Below, in pieces: positions 34,981 through 46,895 of a stretch of 64,000 nucleotides of DNA. Every line of letters begins with the position of its first letter. The first letter of the stretch is position 1. The notes beneath the pieces were generated by a model. That model searched no databases and had not been told where the DNA came from. It worked only from the letters and a program-made list of their open reading frames with translations. Location: positions 97,896,854 to 97,960,853 of the forward strand of contig OY821521.1 in assembly GCA_963682025.1 (NCBI GenBank). Reading direction: 5' to 3'. The position numbers and the translations under genes were made by a program. The DNA comes from Cordilura impudica. Taxonomy: Eukaryota; Arthropoda; Insecta; Diptera; Scathophagidae.

Positions 34981-35397
34981 GGTAATAAAGTTCAATGAAT
35001 TTTCATTTAAAATTTTTTATAGATTAACCAAAAACATATCGTACCCAAAATACATACGTTTCATATTTCATTGTCATGATCATGACAACAGCAACGGGCT
35101 AATGTAATAAACACGCTAAAATGACAATCTAATGAACAGATATGTATGTCAGTAACAGAGACTGCTTGGCTGGTAGTCCCAAAAAAATTATGACTGCAAG
35201 AACAAAATGCAATAAAGTTATATGACGTCAGAGCTTTAAAGGAATTCATTTTACAAAATGCTATAATACAAAAAAATATATAAATAAATAACCATAGCCA
35301 GCGAAGCCTATTCGGAAACTTAGTTTTGGCTGCATCATTTGCAACGAAATGCAACTCTTTAACTTAAAAAACTAATTAGGTAAATAGATAAAGTAAC
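34981..35397. other. Unassigned DNA
   Basis: A 97-codon minus frame (35061-35354) has no recognisable motif and poor complexity. Left unassigned. Confidence 0.3.
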
Positions 35398-35740
35398 TTT
35401 TTATACCTTATACAACACTGTGCAGTTACAAGCGGATTAACAAACTCATATCTACACTTATCAGTTGGTAAATCCATTTGTAACTTATCGAAATAAATTC
35501 CGGAGACCCCAAAAACTATATATATTCTCGAACCTTATAAAAGGGGAAGCCGATCTGTCGATGTCCATATGTCTGTCTATCTGTCTGTTGAAAACATTCT
35601 CCTATCCACAATAGGTCGATTGAGTTGCACTACTTAAAATATTCGTCATAATCTTCAGCAGTTTGGTGTTGAATTTAGAGTGTCTACACCAAATAGGTGA
35701 GGAATGACGTACCAAAATCAAATACTCTGATCAAATTTTA
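35398..35740 (+). mobile_element. mini-me-like element, family II, 5' part
   Basis: Starts TTTTTATACCTTATACAACA, then CTGTGCAG, GGAGACCCCAAAAACTATAT and GTCGATGTCCATATGTCTGT, the order typical of the DINE-1-type variant with the GACCCCATAAA-like block. A second 5' part is at 38752. A likely 3' end of this copy lies at 37640-37697, after two nested insertions. Confidence 0.6.
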
Positions 35741-35892
35741 TATAAAAAAATAAAAATAGTGAAATATATTTACACGTTACAGAACATGTGCATGTACGAG
35801 TAGTTATGTATGTATCAGCGATGCATACCTATTTTTGTTTGCTTGCTGAAAACAACAACAAGCAAAAATATGTGTATGCATCCCTAATAAAA

Positions 35893-36694
35893 AAACAAGT
35901 AAGAAAATTATAGTCGGTCTAGACCGACTATACGATACCCTATACCATGCGTTTAGAAACCCTATCTCTTAGGCCCAACTAACTGGACATTGAAAATAAG
36001 CAAAAACCAAATTTGAGTGGGATTTTTATTAATTTTTTTGGCTGCAGATATGAAAAAGTTCATATCGGATGCTATATCTATAAAGGGACTAGGTCCAAAA
36101 ATGGACCGATCCTGATCATGTTTGGTAAAGTCTCTTGTATTTTGCAAAAATATGTAGAAACAAAATTTGAGAAGAATCAGTGAAATATTTTTGTTTTTTA
36201 ATAGATTTAAGTGAAGATCGGGAAGCAGCTCCATATGGGGTCAAAGGGATCATTTTTGGACTACTCATTAGTGGATGTAATGAACGCAGACAACCCCAAT
36301 TTGAGTAAGATCTATATGACAATTTGGATCTTATGGCAATTTATGTCGATTTCATATGGGTAATTTGTATGGGGGCTAGGTCTGAACATGGACCGATTCT
36401 CACCAATTTCAATAGCGTTCATCCCATGGCCGATAAAAGCTTATATACCAAATTTCATCAAAATATATTCATATTTGCGACCTGTAGTTTGATTACAAGC
36501 TTTACATGGACACACAGACGGACGGACGGACGGACGGACGGACGGACGGACGGACGGACATTGTTAAATCAACTCAGAAAGTGATTCTGATTCGATCGGT
36601 ATAATTAAAGATGGGTCTAGGTCAAATATTTTTGGTTGTTACAAACAGCAGCACAAAGTCATTATACCCAAACCACATAGTGGTATAGGGTATA
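35893..36694 (-). mobile_element. mini-me-like element (family I), near-complete reverse copy
   Basis: Reads ACAAGTAAGAAAATTATAGT, then the palindrome TAGTCGGTCTAGACCGACTA (35910-35929) on the left, and ACCACATAGTGGTATAGGGT on the right. The GGAC tract has about eleven units (about 36517-36560), the longest in this window. Apparent 86-90 codon frames are repeat translations. Confidence 0.87.
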
Positions 36695-36776
36695 ACAAAC
36701 AATAATGTGTCTACAATTATGGTCATTGCATTAAATAATTTCTTTTTATTAAAAAAATTAAGAAAATACCTTAATT

Positions 36777-37539
36777 CTGTGGTTTTCTGGAATAACCGCG
36801 TATGTCCATTATTTTCAGTTTTGAGTTAACGATGCCAAACATATTAATTTTTAACGCTCTTTACATGTGTTAAATTTTTTAAAAAAAATATTGACTATTT
36901 CTGAGATTTTTCTTTAAATAACGACGTAACTGAAATGGTTATTAAATTAATTTGCAGCACTATCGACGCACGTCAACCTACGTTTGATCGCTGACATATT
37001 ATTTTCTCAGAAAACGACACATAGCGACATACGTTGTTTTTAATGAAAAAAATGCAAAATAATTTTGGATTATTTTTCAGTTTATAACCACCTATAAAAA
37101 CTTGTGTGTTTATTTCTGTTATTTTTTGTCACTATTATTCTTGATACGTTGTTATAATCTCATCCTAAGTCCCGTTACTTTTTGTTGGCGAACAAAAAAA
37201 TCAATTTTTTAAGCAACAACAACTTATGTCTACTTGGGTGGTTGTATTGGTGGTTTTCTTTTTCAAAGAAAACGACGTTTGTCGACATAAGTTGTTTTAT
37301 CTGCACACATTTTAAGTGTTATTTACATATTGTTTTGTTCGTCTTTCTCTAGGATCTATTCCTCCGAAAATTTTTGACTCAAAATTTTATATAAAGTGTT
37401 TATTGCCCATATCTACAGGACTGTTAAATAAAATGCTCTAAAAACTTTATATCGAGCCCATAATTTCAAATATACCGTTTTTTGGCTCTGCTGAACATTT
37501 TGATTTTATGACATACGCGGTAATTTTAGAAAACCACAG
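36777..37539 (-). mobile_element. TIR element C, copy 2
   Basis: The ends CTGTGGTTTTCTGGAATAAC and GTAATTTTAGAAAACCACAG are inverted. The interior is homologous in reverse to 29194-29927, for example AAAACGACACATAGCGACAT and TTGTCGACATAAGTTGTTTT. Non-coding. Confidence 0.75.
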
Positions 37540-37639
37540 GATTATTATCTCATTAATTTTCAAAATCATTGTAAAAAAAACGTAGCATTATAATTTGAAA
37601 TCTAGCCTGTTTGTCCCTTATGGTTATAATATTGTTTTT

Positions 37640-37697
37640 AAAACAGGGGTGGAGGGTATTGAAGATTCGGTACAGTCCCATTTTGCACTCTTACTTG
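37640..37697 (+). mobile_element. mini-me-like family II, 3' end fragment
   Basis: GGGTGGAGGGTATTGAAGAT, TCGGTACAGTCCCATTTTGC and CTCTTACTTGTTTTT match the usual 3' end of DINE-1/mini-me-type copies in flies. Orientation and position fit the 5' part at 35398. Confidence 0.5.
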
Positions 37698-38751
37698 TTT
37701 TTATTTAAATTAACATTATCTTAATATTAAGTACACTAAATATATGAAAAATTTTCTTCTCTTAAATAAAAAGAATACAATCCTTGAAGTTCTGACTGAA
37801 ATACAATACATACTGTTAGCATTGTTATAAATTTATAATCGGAAGGAAAATTAAAACCATCCACCGTCTTTTTAATGACGGGCGGATATGTATACATGTG
37901 TAATGCAAAAAAGTTGTCGATTCGTTGTTTTTTTTTTTTTTTTTGTTTTTGTTATACGAATTTTGATATTTAATTGCAAATTGCACATTTTGTGTTGCAT
38001 GCATGTTGACATTGTAATTTAAAACAATAGAACTTTTTTCTTCATTGAAGAAGTTTTTAGTCTTGGCAACGAAAGAAAAAAATAGCCTATTAATGAATTT
38101 TAAGAATGAACAAAAATGATCAAGGTCTTTTTAAAATTTGTATACTTTGCAATTCGTACAAAGTGAAAATGAAATTATTGCAAATTACTGATTTATATAA
38201 TTTTCATTTCAGTTTCAATTGCATACATGTGTTTATTTACGCAGATTTAGTAAGATCTCTTTGGCCTGAAGCCAAAATAAGATTACAGCCAAATACTCGT
38301 ACACTTATAAAAAAAAAAAAACAAATGTGTATTTAATAAATATCACGTCTGACTGATTGCCATCGACTTCTTTCCTAACAAACATTTGGAGCGAAGGTGT
38401 AAATTGCACATGTGTTCTTAAAACATCATTAATTTCTTATAAAAGGATTAATGTAGTTGTTGGGCGGAACGAATGCTGGAGGAAAATAATAATTAATTTG
38501 TATTATCAGCAGCGATGCCAACTTTTTAAAGGCAAAAAGCGCAAAACAGTAACCCAAAAAGCGCCAACGACGCTTAATTAGTATGAATCTAAAAAGAGCC
38601 ATTTTCGAAAAACTTATATACTATTCGTCCATTTTTTTAATGAAACCTTTAAAGTGTATAGCAATAAAAAAATTAAGTACGTTTAAAATTTGTTTTTCAT
38701 GTTTAAATAAAATCGTGTCATTTTCTTTCTCATCTTTAGAATATTATATTG
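37698..38751. other. Unassigned AT-rich DNA
   Basis: A T-run lies at about 37929-37942. Frames of 74-102 codons at 38106-38891 show no family motif; the last runs into the mini-me family II fragment. Nothing supported. Confidence 0.3.
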
Positions 38752-38910
38752 TTTTACCTTCTACACCGCTGTGCAGAGGCAAAATGCATTTGCGACCCCA
38801 TAAATCGCATATATTCTTAATCTTTGTAGCAACTCGAGTCGATATAGCGAAGTCCATCTGTCGTCCATCCGTCTGTCTGTCTATCTGTTGAAATGAAGCT
38901 CATAGTTCAT
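38752..38910 (+). mobile_element. mini-me-like element, family II, 5' fragment
   Basis: TTTTACCTTCTACACCGCTG, TGCAGAGGCAAAATGCATTT, GCGACCCCATAAATCGCATA, CGAGTCGATATAGCGAAGTC and GTCCATCCGTCTGTCTGTCT: the family II order is well conserved. The 3' part is not found. Confidence 0.65.
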
Positions 38911-39284
38911 ATTTAGTGTTTATTAATGAATTTTCAATATTTTAAGACATTTTATTCCTTATTTTGTTTTTAAAAGGATCTTCGAATTATTTTTTATCTC
39001 TTCCAAATTCTTTTATAAAATTTATAAAAAATTTAGAGCTTTTTGAAAAATATGTGATCCACGCTGAGTTAAGAAATTTCTTTGGTGTTGTAAAATTAAA
39101 TGGCAATTTAGCTTTTAGCTCGTAAATGACATATTCAGTGAACTCAATTAACATTTGTTTGATTAAGGGGCGAAAGGTTTTGAAGGCGAAAAAGACGTAA
39201 TTTCATAATTTGTTTTAAGATATGATTATAGATTATTTATTTCATATACACGTTATATACACGGGGAAAAAATTCTACGTGATT
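38911..39284. other. Unassigned AT-rich DNA
   Basis: Nothing recognised. Confidence 0.3.
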
Positions 39285-39510
39285 ATAAAATTTCAAAAGC
39301 ATCGGTCAAGTAGATTGGAGTTATGATGTTCACGGACTTCAAAAATATTGTTTGCGAGAAAAATGATTTAAGGTTTTTAACGTAACATTATAACGTATGA
39401 GGGCCGTTCGCTGAAACCGTTCTATCTTCGTTAGTTTTTCTCCAATTTACTTCAACAACACTACAACACTATCGACATGTTGTACATTCAGAAAAAAAAT
39501 ATTAAAGAAA
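39285..39510 (-). repeat. Interspersed repeat B, copy 2
   Basis: Reverse-orientation match to 14110-14290: TAAAATTTCAAAAGCATCGG, TCAAGTAGATTGGAGTTATG, ATGTTCACGGACTTC and GACATGTTGTACATTCAGAA. Type unknown. Confidence 0.5.
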
Positions 39511-39689
39511 TGGAAAAAACTTTAAAAAATGTAACCTAAATTTAAGTATACAATAAGTGTGCCGAATTTGTTATCAATGTAATCAAAATGGGAAAAGTTT
39601 TGTTTAAATACTTATTTCATTAACTTCAGGGAATTTTCGGTCATCAATTTTATGATTAAGTTTGAGAAAACAGTTTAGCTTATGGCCCA

Positions 39690-39880
39690 ATAAGTCACCC
39701 ATGTGGCCTCGTAGCGGATATTAACTAGAAAATTTAGCCGCAGTGAAAAAAATGTAAGACCAGAAACATCAATCTGTCATCGTTCACAAGAATTAGACGT
39801 TCCAAAAAGCATCTTACAACGAACCCCCACAGTTCCAACTGACGCAAGAACTCTAATCAGCAGACTATTTTAAGCGAATA
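39690..39880 (+). pseudogene. rosa-type transposase, N-terminal fragment
   Basis: In one plus frame: EKNVRPETSICHRSQELDVP then KSILQRTPTVPTDARTLISR. The pattern (E-NV---PETSI-RRSQEL-(I/L)S-T-LQRIL) resembles the second helix-turn-helix of the transposase group at 48-51 kb. The catalytic part is absent. It ends shortly before unrelated sequence at about 39880. Confidence 0.5.
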
Positions 39881-40257
39881 GAATTTGTTAATTGATTGTT
39901 CGAACAACAGGTAGTGAATGTATATTTTACAAATAAAAAGAATTGTTAGTGATGCTGCATATTTTTAACTTAATGTTAATAAGCAAAATTGTTGTTCTAG
40001 AGAAATCTATGCATTCACTACGTGTTGTTGAGCCGTACTTCTTTAAGAGTTTAGCTGTTAATGCGGTTACAGTGAATAATCTGCTAACTGATGTCTTTTG
40101 ATCAGCATTGATTGATTTAGAAATTGAAGAAATGTGGTTTAAGCAGGTTGATGCAACCTCTACAGCAGTTGCAAAACGACAAATTTTTAAAGTCATGTAA
40201 TCTTAAGAAATGTTGATCAAAGTTGACCAACAAGGTCGTGTGAATTAAAGTTGTGTG
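39881..40257. other. Unassigned DNA
   Basis: An 89-codon minus frame (39927-40196) has no recognised motif. No other feature. Confidence 0.3.
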
Positions 40258-40490
40258 CACACAGAAAACAGATTCATTGTGGCTACCGAATTTATTGTGA
40301 ACCGAATTGCGATAATACTAATAACAGATTTTCGTGTTCACGATGATTATAATTCTACTGCCTTGACAGTAAATATTTTATCATAATAGCAAATTTGCAG
40401 ATGATATTAAATTTCTGTTGATACAATCGAAAATACAGTTGTTCCACTTTAGACCAATTCGGTTGGTAAATATTTTTTTTGTTTTTGTGT
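40258..40490 (+). mobile_element. MITE family A, short form
   Basis: Begins CACACAGAAAACAGATTCAT and ends GTTTTTGTGT. Inner pair: TTTATTGTGAACCGAATTGC and CCAATTCGGTTGGTAAAT. Homologous in reverse to 5094-5319. Non-coding. Confidence 0.65.
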
Positions 40491-40844
40491 AAACCACAAC
40501 TAATTCTTGTACTTACAGAGAAATTTAGCGCATGAATTCACAATTGTGCAACAATGTAATATTAAATTTTTATCAAGAGATAAAGAGAATGCCAGCGCAG
40601 TATTTAAACATTTTATACCACACATAAGACAACATTAATGTATGTAGTGTTTCATAATGAAATATAAATATTAAATAATTAAGTAGTTCTTAAGATAGAT
40701 TTAAGTGAGTATATAAGACTTTGAGCAAAACTGTTCTCACGCTCTTAATTTTTATTTATTATATAAATATTATAAAGAGTCTCAAACCTTATTTGATCAC
40801 TATATAGATATATTATAATATGGATCGTAAGTTAATTTGTGTGC

Positions 40845-41025
40845 CGATTTTCACCAATTGCGATGGTTGCATGCCCGAGAAAATCTTATATACAAAAGCA
40901 ATCAAAATATATTGTTTGTACATAGTGTACAAGGTTACATGGACACACAGATAGACGGACGAACATCTTTCTGAATACTAGTATAATAATACTCACAATA
41001 CCATCACCATATAGTGGAATAGCTA
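40845..41025 (-). mobile_element. mini-me-like fragment, reverse
   Basis: GATTTTCACCAATTGCGATG, TTACATGGACACACAGATAG, ACGGACGAACATC and CACCATATAGTGGAATAG: reversed core and 5' end of family I, heavily decayed. Confidence 0.5.
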
Positions 41026-41039
41026 ACAATATATGTCAA

Positions 41040-41900
41040 AACTAGCTGACCCGGCAATCTTCGCACCACCTAACAGTCAATGAATGTGGTGTGAACGTAG
41101 TAGAATGAATACTAAAAATTAAGTTTAGAATTGGTTTAGATTTCTAAGCATGATGACTACCGAGACAACCTTCATTTGTAAATTGTGTGGTCGTAAGACA
41201 GGCACATTCAAGGAGTTTAAGAATTGAGTTGTATATTTGGTGGCTTAATCTTAATTTGTTAGACAGTCAATATATTGAATGAATGCAGGTACAAGAGATT
41301 TGATTCTGAATAACAAAAATTAAGTCATCCACATCTTCGTTATTAGCCGCCAAAATTGTTCGTTCATCCAATTATTTGTTATTTTTGTGGTTAGCAATGA
41401 TATTCAGGAAATCTTTGTTGATGAGCTCGTCTTTCGGGACGAAATTCAAAAAATTCAGAGGAAATTAAATCAATCCGCTCGATTTGTAGATGGATCTGTA
41501 AGCAATACATCTCTCATGAAGTTTCTTCACATAGCACCAAAGAGTTGATGCTTTAGTTTCAGCACATCTACTCATAGTAGTAACAGATGAAGACACACAA
41601 CTTTGCGAAGCTCTCCTCAAAGCTTACTCGATATTTGTGATATCGAATATATACCTTGAATGGAAGGTGACACGCCCACTTATTCAATTCCACCCACTCT
41701 TGGTATGGCTACTCTTATGAGTAACAGGTGACCTAACAAAAATTTTCAAAGCTTTCCCTGTGATATTGAATATTTACTTTGTATGGGAGGTACCACCGTG
41801 AATTTTTTAGATATTTGGGGCACGCACGAATCCAACAAAGGTAAAAATAATTAAAATCGGTACAGGCGTTCTTGGCAAAACAAAATCGACTTTGTTTTAT
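41040..41900 (+). repeat. Interspersed repeat D (AGCTGACCCGGC start, CACGCCCAC blocks)
   Basis: Opens AAAACTAGCTGACCCGGCAA with TCTTCGCACC. Further on it contains ATATATACCTTGAATGGAAG and GTGACACGCCCACTTATTC (41645-41690), and ATATTTACTTTGTATGGGAG with GTACCACCGTG (41770-41800). Similar blocks occur at 46290-46450 and 61160-62715. The stretch 41131-41600 in between has no independent feature I can name. Type unknown; from memory such CTGACCCGGC-starting repeats are common in insects. Confidence 0.4.
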
Positions 41901-41989
41901 GTATATAAATGTATGTAACATCTTTAACGAAAAATGCTTCATGAGGCCCTTGAAATTAAACATTAATTTTTGATGATTCCTAAGTGAAT

Positions 41990-42740
41990 GAAACAAGTTT
42001 TCGAACCATTAGTGTTAGTGTTAATTGCTCTTTCGTTCAATGTATCATATCTGCTGTGTTCAAACTTCTAAGGCGATTTCGGGTTAGTATATTAAGGTCA
42101 GTTTCAGGTTTTACAAATATCTTGACCAAAGGAACATTTTTATTGTTATGTCTGTGTGAATTCTGACACGCATATGTAATCATTCCTAAGAGTAAATTTT
42201 GCCTCCATTGCAATTTTTCAACATTAGTTGCAGATGCTCTGCTCCATATCTAAATACCACAGCTTTAAATCGCGCAATTTTCAATTTGTTTCGATAAGTT
42301 TCGAGTCTATATGAAATTTCCAAGTGAGGCGGCACTTAAAATGAATTTTAAATATTTGACGTTTGTGGGGCATCACAAATTTCTTATAATCGCGAAAGGT
42401 TGGTTTGTGGAAATCTCGACCTTCTTGAGAGTGTTGCGTGGTTTGCGAAAGTTTTTGAATCAATACAACGAGCACATCACTATATTTTGCTCTATAGCCT
42501 TTCTAATAATTTCTAATAACTGTTAGCTTATGTCATTGCCGAATAGTGTACAAGCACAGCACCAAAATGAAGATATGTTGTAGAGTTTTTGTGATAGGGT
42601 TAGTTTTTTCATTAGCAGGTTTCGAAATGTTTTAACATATAAAGAAAAATAGGACTTTGTCCATTCCGACACTATCGACACTTTACTGCATCTAATAACA
42701 ATTGATATGTTCTTGGTTAAGTCAGAGCGATTGGACACAA
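41990..42740 (-). pseudogene. jockey-type non-LTR retrotransposon, C-terminal remnant
   Basis: The minus strand reads, across frameshifts, RQIFKIHFKCRLTWKFHIDS then KLIETN, and downstream CGIWIWSRASATNVEKLQWR with QNLLLGMITYAC. This is the jockey-type stretch after the reverse transcriptase core (KYLGI-LD-RLTW--HI------L ... YGIQLWG-A--SN---IQ--QNK-LR-IT-A). The catalytic RT motifs are lost in the frameshifted stretch 42380-42740. It is a different lineage from the LINE immediately to its right. Confidence 0.6.
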
Positions 42741-43259
42741 CAACGTGGACAATTTAAATAATACTGCTACTAGTTATAGATAGCTACCATAAACAATTTT
42801 TATCATTCTAGTTAAACGCTCCTTTGAACTACCAGAAAACTTAATCTGAAATACCGTTTGTTGCCAGTTTTTGGTAGTTCCTGATATGGTATTTTATGTG
42901 ATAATTCTCTCTAAGGAGCTATTAATTTAAATCGTTGTAGTTCACAAATGCTACGAGAATTTTCAGACACTGCAATCTGGGTATCTGAAAACAAAGTATT
43001 AGAGACAAACATAAAGTTCCTGAACTTGGTGCGGACAGAAATTGTAATTGTATGTTCAAGCCCACAGAAGTCTACGAAATTGCCTAAACATTTGAGACGT
43101 ATCTGGAAATGAAAGCAATTAATGAATTGGAAGCTATGACCCCGCTATGACCTTAAGTAGGTACTTTATCTTCTGTCCATCTCTAGAGTACTTTCCTGAC
43201 ATTCACTTTGGTGGTTACTTGTCACTCTTTTTTTTGCAACATATTTATTTACAGATTTA
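42741..43259. other. Unassigned DNA between two LINE remnants
   Basis: No coding motif recognised. Confidence 0.3.
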
Positions 43260-45200
43260 GAAAAAAAAATTTTTTTTGCCCCAGGGTACTTTATACTAAC
43301 TTTTTACAAAAATAATATTCATTATAGAAGAAAAAAAAAGAAAACACTATCTTCAAAATTTATTTAGGATGCAAGAACTATTTCAACATTTTCTAATAAA
43401 TATTTTTTGAGATTAGTCTAAAAAGTGGATAAAACAACAATGTTTTTTAACCAGTCAGGTAATTGGTTATACTCGCTTGGTCCAGAAAAAGTGACACGTT
43501 GTTTAGTTACCTCAAGTCGGCACCTTACCACCCTTAAAATCATCGCCTGCCTAGTGATTCGATGAGTATATGATACATTTTGATTAAATTGTGTGGCACG
43601 GGAACCAATACCTTTAGTGCATTTAAAAACGTAAACCAATAGCTGTTGTTTATATAACCCTTTTATTGGAAGGATGTTTTTTTGCAAAATATTTAAATAA
43701 ATCAATTGTACTACACCTTAACGGTAAGTGAAAAACGACTTTCAGTGCTTTATTTTGTGCTGACTGCAGTGATTTCATAGCTGTTCTAGATGTACCACCA
43801 ATAATCATTGGAAGATATGATAGATGAGAATTAAGGAGTTGTTAAGTAGCATTTTAGTATTAGCATTAAATTTATTTTTCAATTTATATAGGATACCAAT
43901 TCCAGACGATATTTTGGATTTTAAATGATTCATATGATTTTCCCACATTAAGTTATGATTTAGATTTATTCCAAGGTATTTCACACTTTCCGATTCATCT
44001 ATAAGATTTCCATCAATATGCACCTTCATCACCCCATCATGTCTCAAGACATACGGTTTAAATCTTACAAATTTTGTTTTATTTGAATTTAGGAATAATT
44101 TATTCAGTCTAAAAATTCTGACAAAATTGCAGCGTCATATTCAATTTGTGTCTGAAGGACTTTTTCATGTTTGTAGTTGTATAAAAGGCAAATGTCGTCA
44201 GCGAACATAAATAATTTTCCGTTACTCTTTATCATTTTCAGATCATTTATATAGATTCTAAATAACAACGGTCCAAGAACGCTCCCTTTTGGAACTCCAC
44301 ACAACACATTAGGCGTATTGCTTTTTGAATCACAAACTTGAACAAATTGTTTTCTATTCACCAAATAATCCTTAAATAGTCGTAAGGTATTTCGAGAAAA
44401 GCAAATAAAATCGAGCTTTTTCACTAATATATCATGATCCACCACATCGAATGCTTTTGATAAATCGAAGAACACTCCTGCAACCCCTTTGTATACAATA
44501 TCAAGCCCATTACAGACACAATCCACCACATTTATTACAGCTTCATCTGTACCAGCGCCTTTTCTGAAACCATAATGACGATCAAACAAAATATTGGTGC
44601 TCTCAAGGTAACTGGATAATTGTTCAAACATAACTTTCTCAAAAATTTTGTCGACGACTGAAAGAAAAGAAATTGGACGATAATTTTCAATTTTATTGAC
44701 TGACATACCTTTTGGAATTGGAACAATTTTGTGTATCTTCAGTATATTTGGATACTTGGCTTCCTCAATCATATTATTAAATATTTTTGTAATTATTTCG
44801 GACACAGCTGCTTTACGAACTAACAACATCTTCGGTGTAATGTTGTCATGTCCAGGACCTTCATTCTTTTTCAAATAATCCAAAATGTGTTCAATTTTTA
44901 TCGTTTCTGTGGCTTCTAAAACAAAGTCTGTAGTTACACGATTAAGTGTACGAAACACATTCACACCATCATCAGAATTTAGAAGTATATTCGCTTGCAT
45001 ATTTCGAACCGACTCAAAGAAAAAACTATTGAATGTTGACCCTTTTTCGGTATCTAGCGTTAAAATAGTGTTATCTGTTTTATTAATTCATTTAATGACT
45101 TTACCTTTTTTCCAACTATTTTGTTTAAAAATTTCCACTTACTAGAACTAAAATTTTAAGTCAGAAGTTATTAGGTGATCTTTAGTATTTTCAAATGTTC
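43260..45200 (-). mobile_element. 5'-truncated LINE with RT domain and 3' tail
   Basis: The minus-strand LINE runs from about 45200, where homology begins just before the RT domain, through the RT (44104-45000), a post-RT segment VKYLGINLNHNLMWENHMNH (about 43990), and the C-terminus RCRLEVTKQRVTF...NQLPDWLKNIVVLSTF (43418-43560). It ends in an A/T-rich tail near 43260. It shares its C-terminus with 12230-12890. Frame breaks near 44100, 43800 and 43420 make it inactive. The endonuclease and ORF1 are absent. Confidence 0.8.
44104..45000 (-). CDS. Reverse transcriptase fragment of a non-LTR retrotransposon
   Basis: This 298-codon open frame is the longest in the window. Residues 1-55 precede the RT; PGHDNITPKML opens the fingers; IENYRPISFLSVVDKIFEKV (about residues 105-125) is RT motif 2; GVFFDLSKAFDVVDHDILVK (about 180-200) holds motif A with its catalytic Asp; CGVPKGSVLGPLLFRIYIND is motif B; and FADDICLLYN (44194-44205 encodes FADD) is motif C with both catalytic Asp. 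The RT residues needed for polymerisation are therefore readable, but the frame stops soon after and lacks endonuclease, so mobility would need help or is lost. Met 1 is simply the first ATG; the real ORF began further upstream. The clade is not resolved: the text resembles the CR1/jockey groups. Confidence 0.85.
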   Translation of the reverse strand: MQANILLNSDDGVNVFRTLNRVTTDFVLEATETIKIEHILDYLKKNEGPGHDNITPKMLLVRKAAVSEIITKIFNNMIEEAKYPNILKIHKIVPIPKGMSVNKIENYRPISFLSVVDKIFEKVMFEQLSSYLESTNILFDRHYGFRKGAGTDEAVINVVDCVCNGLDIVYKGVAGVFFDLSKAFDVVDHDILVKKLDFICFSRNTLRLFKDYLVNRKQFVQVCDSKSNTPNVLCGVPKGSVLGPLLFRIYINDLKMIKSNGKLFMFADDICLLYNYKHEKVLQTQIEYDAAILSEFLD

Positions 45201-46289
45201 ATCTATCACCGTCCTTAACAACAAAAGTTAATTAAAATATCAATTTAAATATTTGGCAGCATTAAGTTCATTAAACTGCTATTAAATGTAATGCAAAAAA
45301 TTGCCATTAAATTGCTTGAATAGGTTTACTTACTAACAAACAGCATACATACTTATTATATTAGCTCTGTTCCTTTACTTTCCCAGTAAAAACTAGTAAA
45401 AACAGAAGTTTCAGAGAGTAAGAAAAATTAGTTCTCAAAAACATAAATATCCAGAATAGTAAACGAACAGCAATTTGTAAGAATTTGCAAGTTCATAGAA
45501 ACAGCTGATTGTAAATACATTTGAAAGTGAAGAAGAACTGAAACTCTAAATTAAAAAAAGAAATATACCTTAATTAGAAGTATTTAATTTATTTAACATG
45601 TAAAAATATTCATTGAAACTAATATCATTACCTATTGCTTTTGAAAATATACATTTGTTATGAAAGAAATTGACAGATACACATATTTTTTTTGGCAGGA
45701 ACCGGTTTTAAAAGAATAAAATTAATGAAACCTGGTTATGTAAATATTTATTTACTTCTTCTGTCGTTAATCTTCTCAGAATTATTATTTCAAATTTTTA
45801 CACAAAAATAGAATTCCAAAAAAATAGAGTCATATGTTTTTCAAACATATGTTTTTTCTTGCTTGCTAATTCTTACTGGCTAAAATATATCCAGTAAACA
45901 TAGCAAGTTTTCCAAAAATGAACAATCACTTTACGCTCTCATTTGCTCTCTTTTATTGGGTTTTTGAAGTAAACGAACCGAATCCAGTATATTTTGTGAT
46001 AATTTGTACAAATTATCGCGTAAGTTTATGTTTTTAATTTTTTTTAAACTTTTCTTGATTTGACTTTGCGCCTGTATAAAATATTTTAGACTGGATCCGA
46101 GCGTTGTTTCGATCTAGTCTACATGTGTGAATAATATATTTTTATGGACTTACAGAAACAATATTTTCGCTGTGACGAATTACTATGTTCGGAGGTACTA
46201 CGTACACCAATTCGATGCCGCGCATTTTCGGATTCACTTTGCACACGTGTAATAAATTAACTCACAAAAAGTTTCAAGAATCTTGATAT
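45201..46289. other. Unassigned AT-rich DNA
   Basis: A short palindrome, CATATGTTTTTCAAACATATG, lies at about 45832-45852. No gene or repeat family recognised. Confidence 0.3.
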
Positions 46290-46450
46290 GATAGTACTCA
46301 AGACACATGATGATAAATAATTACTTTGTATGGAAGGTGCCACGTCCACTAACCCGGTCGGATGCAAAATATAAGAAACCCAGAGTAACTCGAACCAATC
46401 GTGACAAAGATACGTACCAAAGATTTACATATATATAAAAACGGAAAATT
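46290..46450 (+). repeat. Interspersed repeat D, fragment
   Basis: AAATAATTACTTTGTATGGA with AGGTGCCACGTCCACT matches the CACGCCCAC block of repeat D at 41.7 and 61.5-62.6 kb. Ends are undefined. Confidence 0.4.
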
Positions 46451-46895
46451 ATAAACAAGAAAGCTTTCATTAAGCCCATTTGTTATAAACTAATACAAAT
46501 TGAAAACAAAAAAATCTAAATTACTTAATTGTTTTTTTAGGAAAATACAAAGCATGAACAATCACCTCTTTTAAACGCCCACATGCTACCGTTCTAGTTT
46601 TCGAAAGATGGCAAAATTAATGCTTCAAAGTATGAAAGACAGGCAACAGCAAATAGAACCAGAATTTATTTTCAGAATGTATCGACGCAATCCAGATAGA
46701 GTGTGTTTAAAGCATAAAACACAAAAAACGGAGTGTTTGCGCTGTTTATTTACTTTCCTCAGACTGATGATTGACTTATCGAAAGTTCGCACTGACCTTG
46801 ACATTGGCCATATATAAATTTCGTTTGATGTTCATTTTTCACCTTAACGAAGAATACGTGTGCCATATCAGCACAAATACTTATAATAATATATT
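46451..46895. other. Unassigned DNA with a 69-codon plus frame
   Basis: The frame 46608-46817 (MAKLMLQSMKDRQQQIEPEF at its start) has more balanced composition than most here, but I recognise no family and see no supporting signals, so it is not called as a gene. Confidence 0.3.

Noticed and set aside
38583..38891. 102-codon plus frame as a gene
   Set aside because: Its last third is mini-me family II (PSVCLSIC from the GTCC-like tract), and the remainder has no motif.
46608..46817. 69-codon plus frame as a small gene
   Set aside because: Composition is plausible, but there is no recognised motif, homologue or context.
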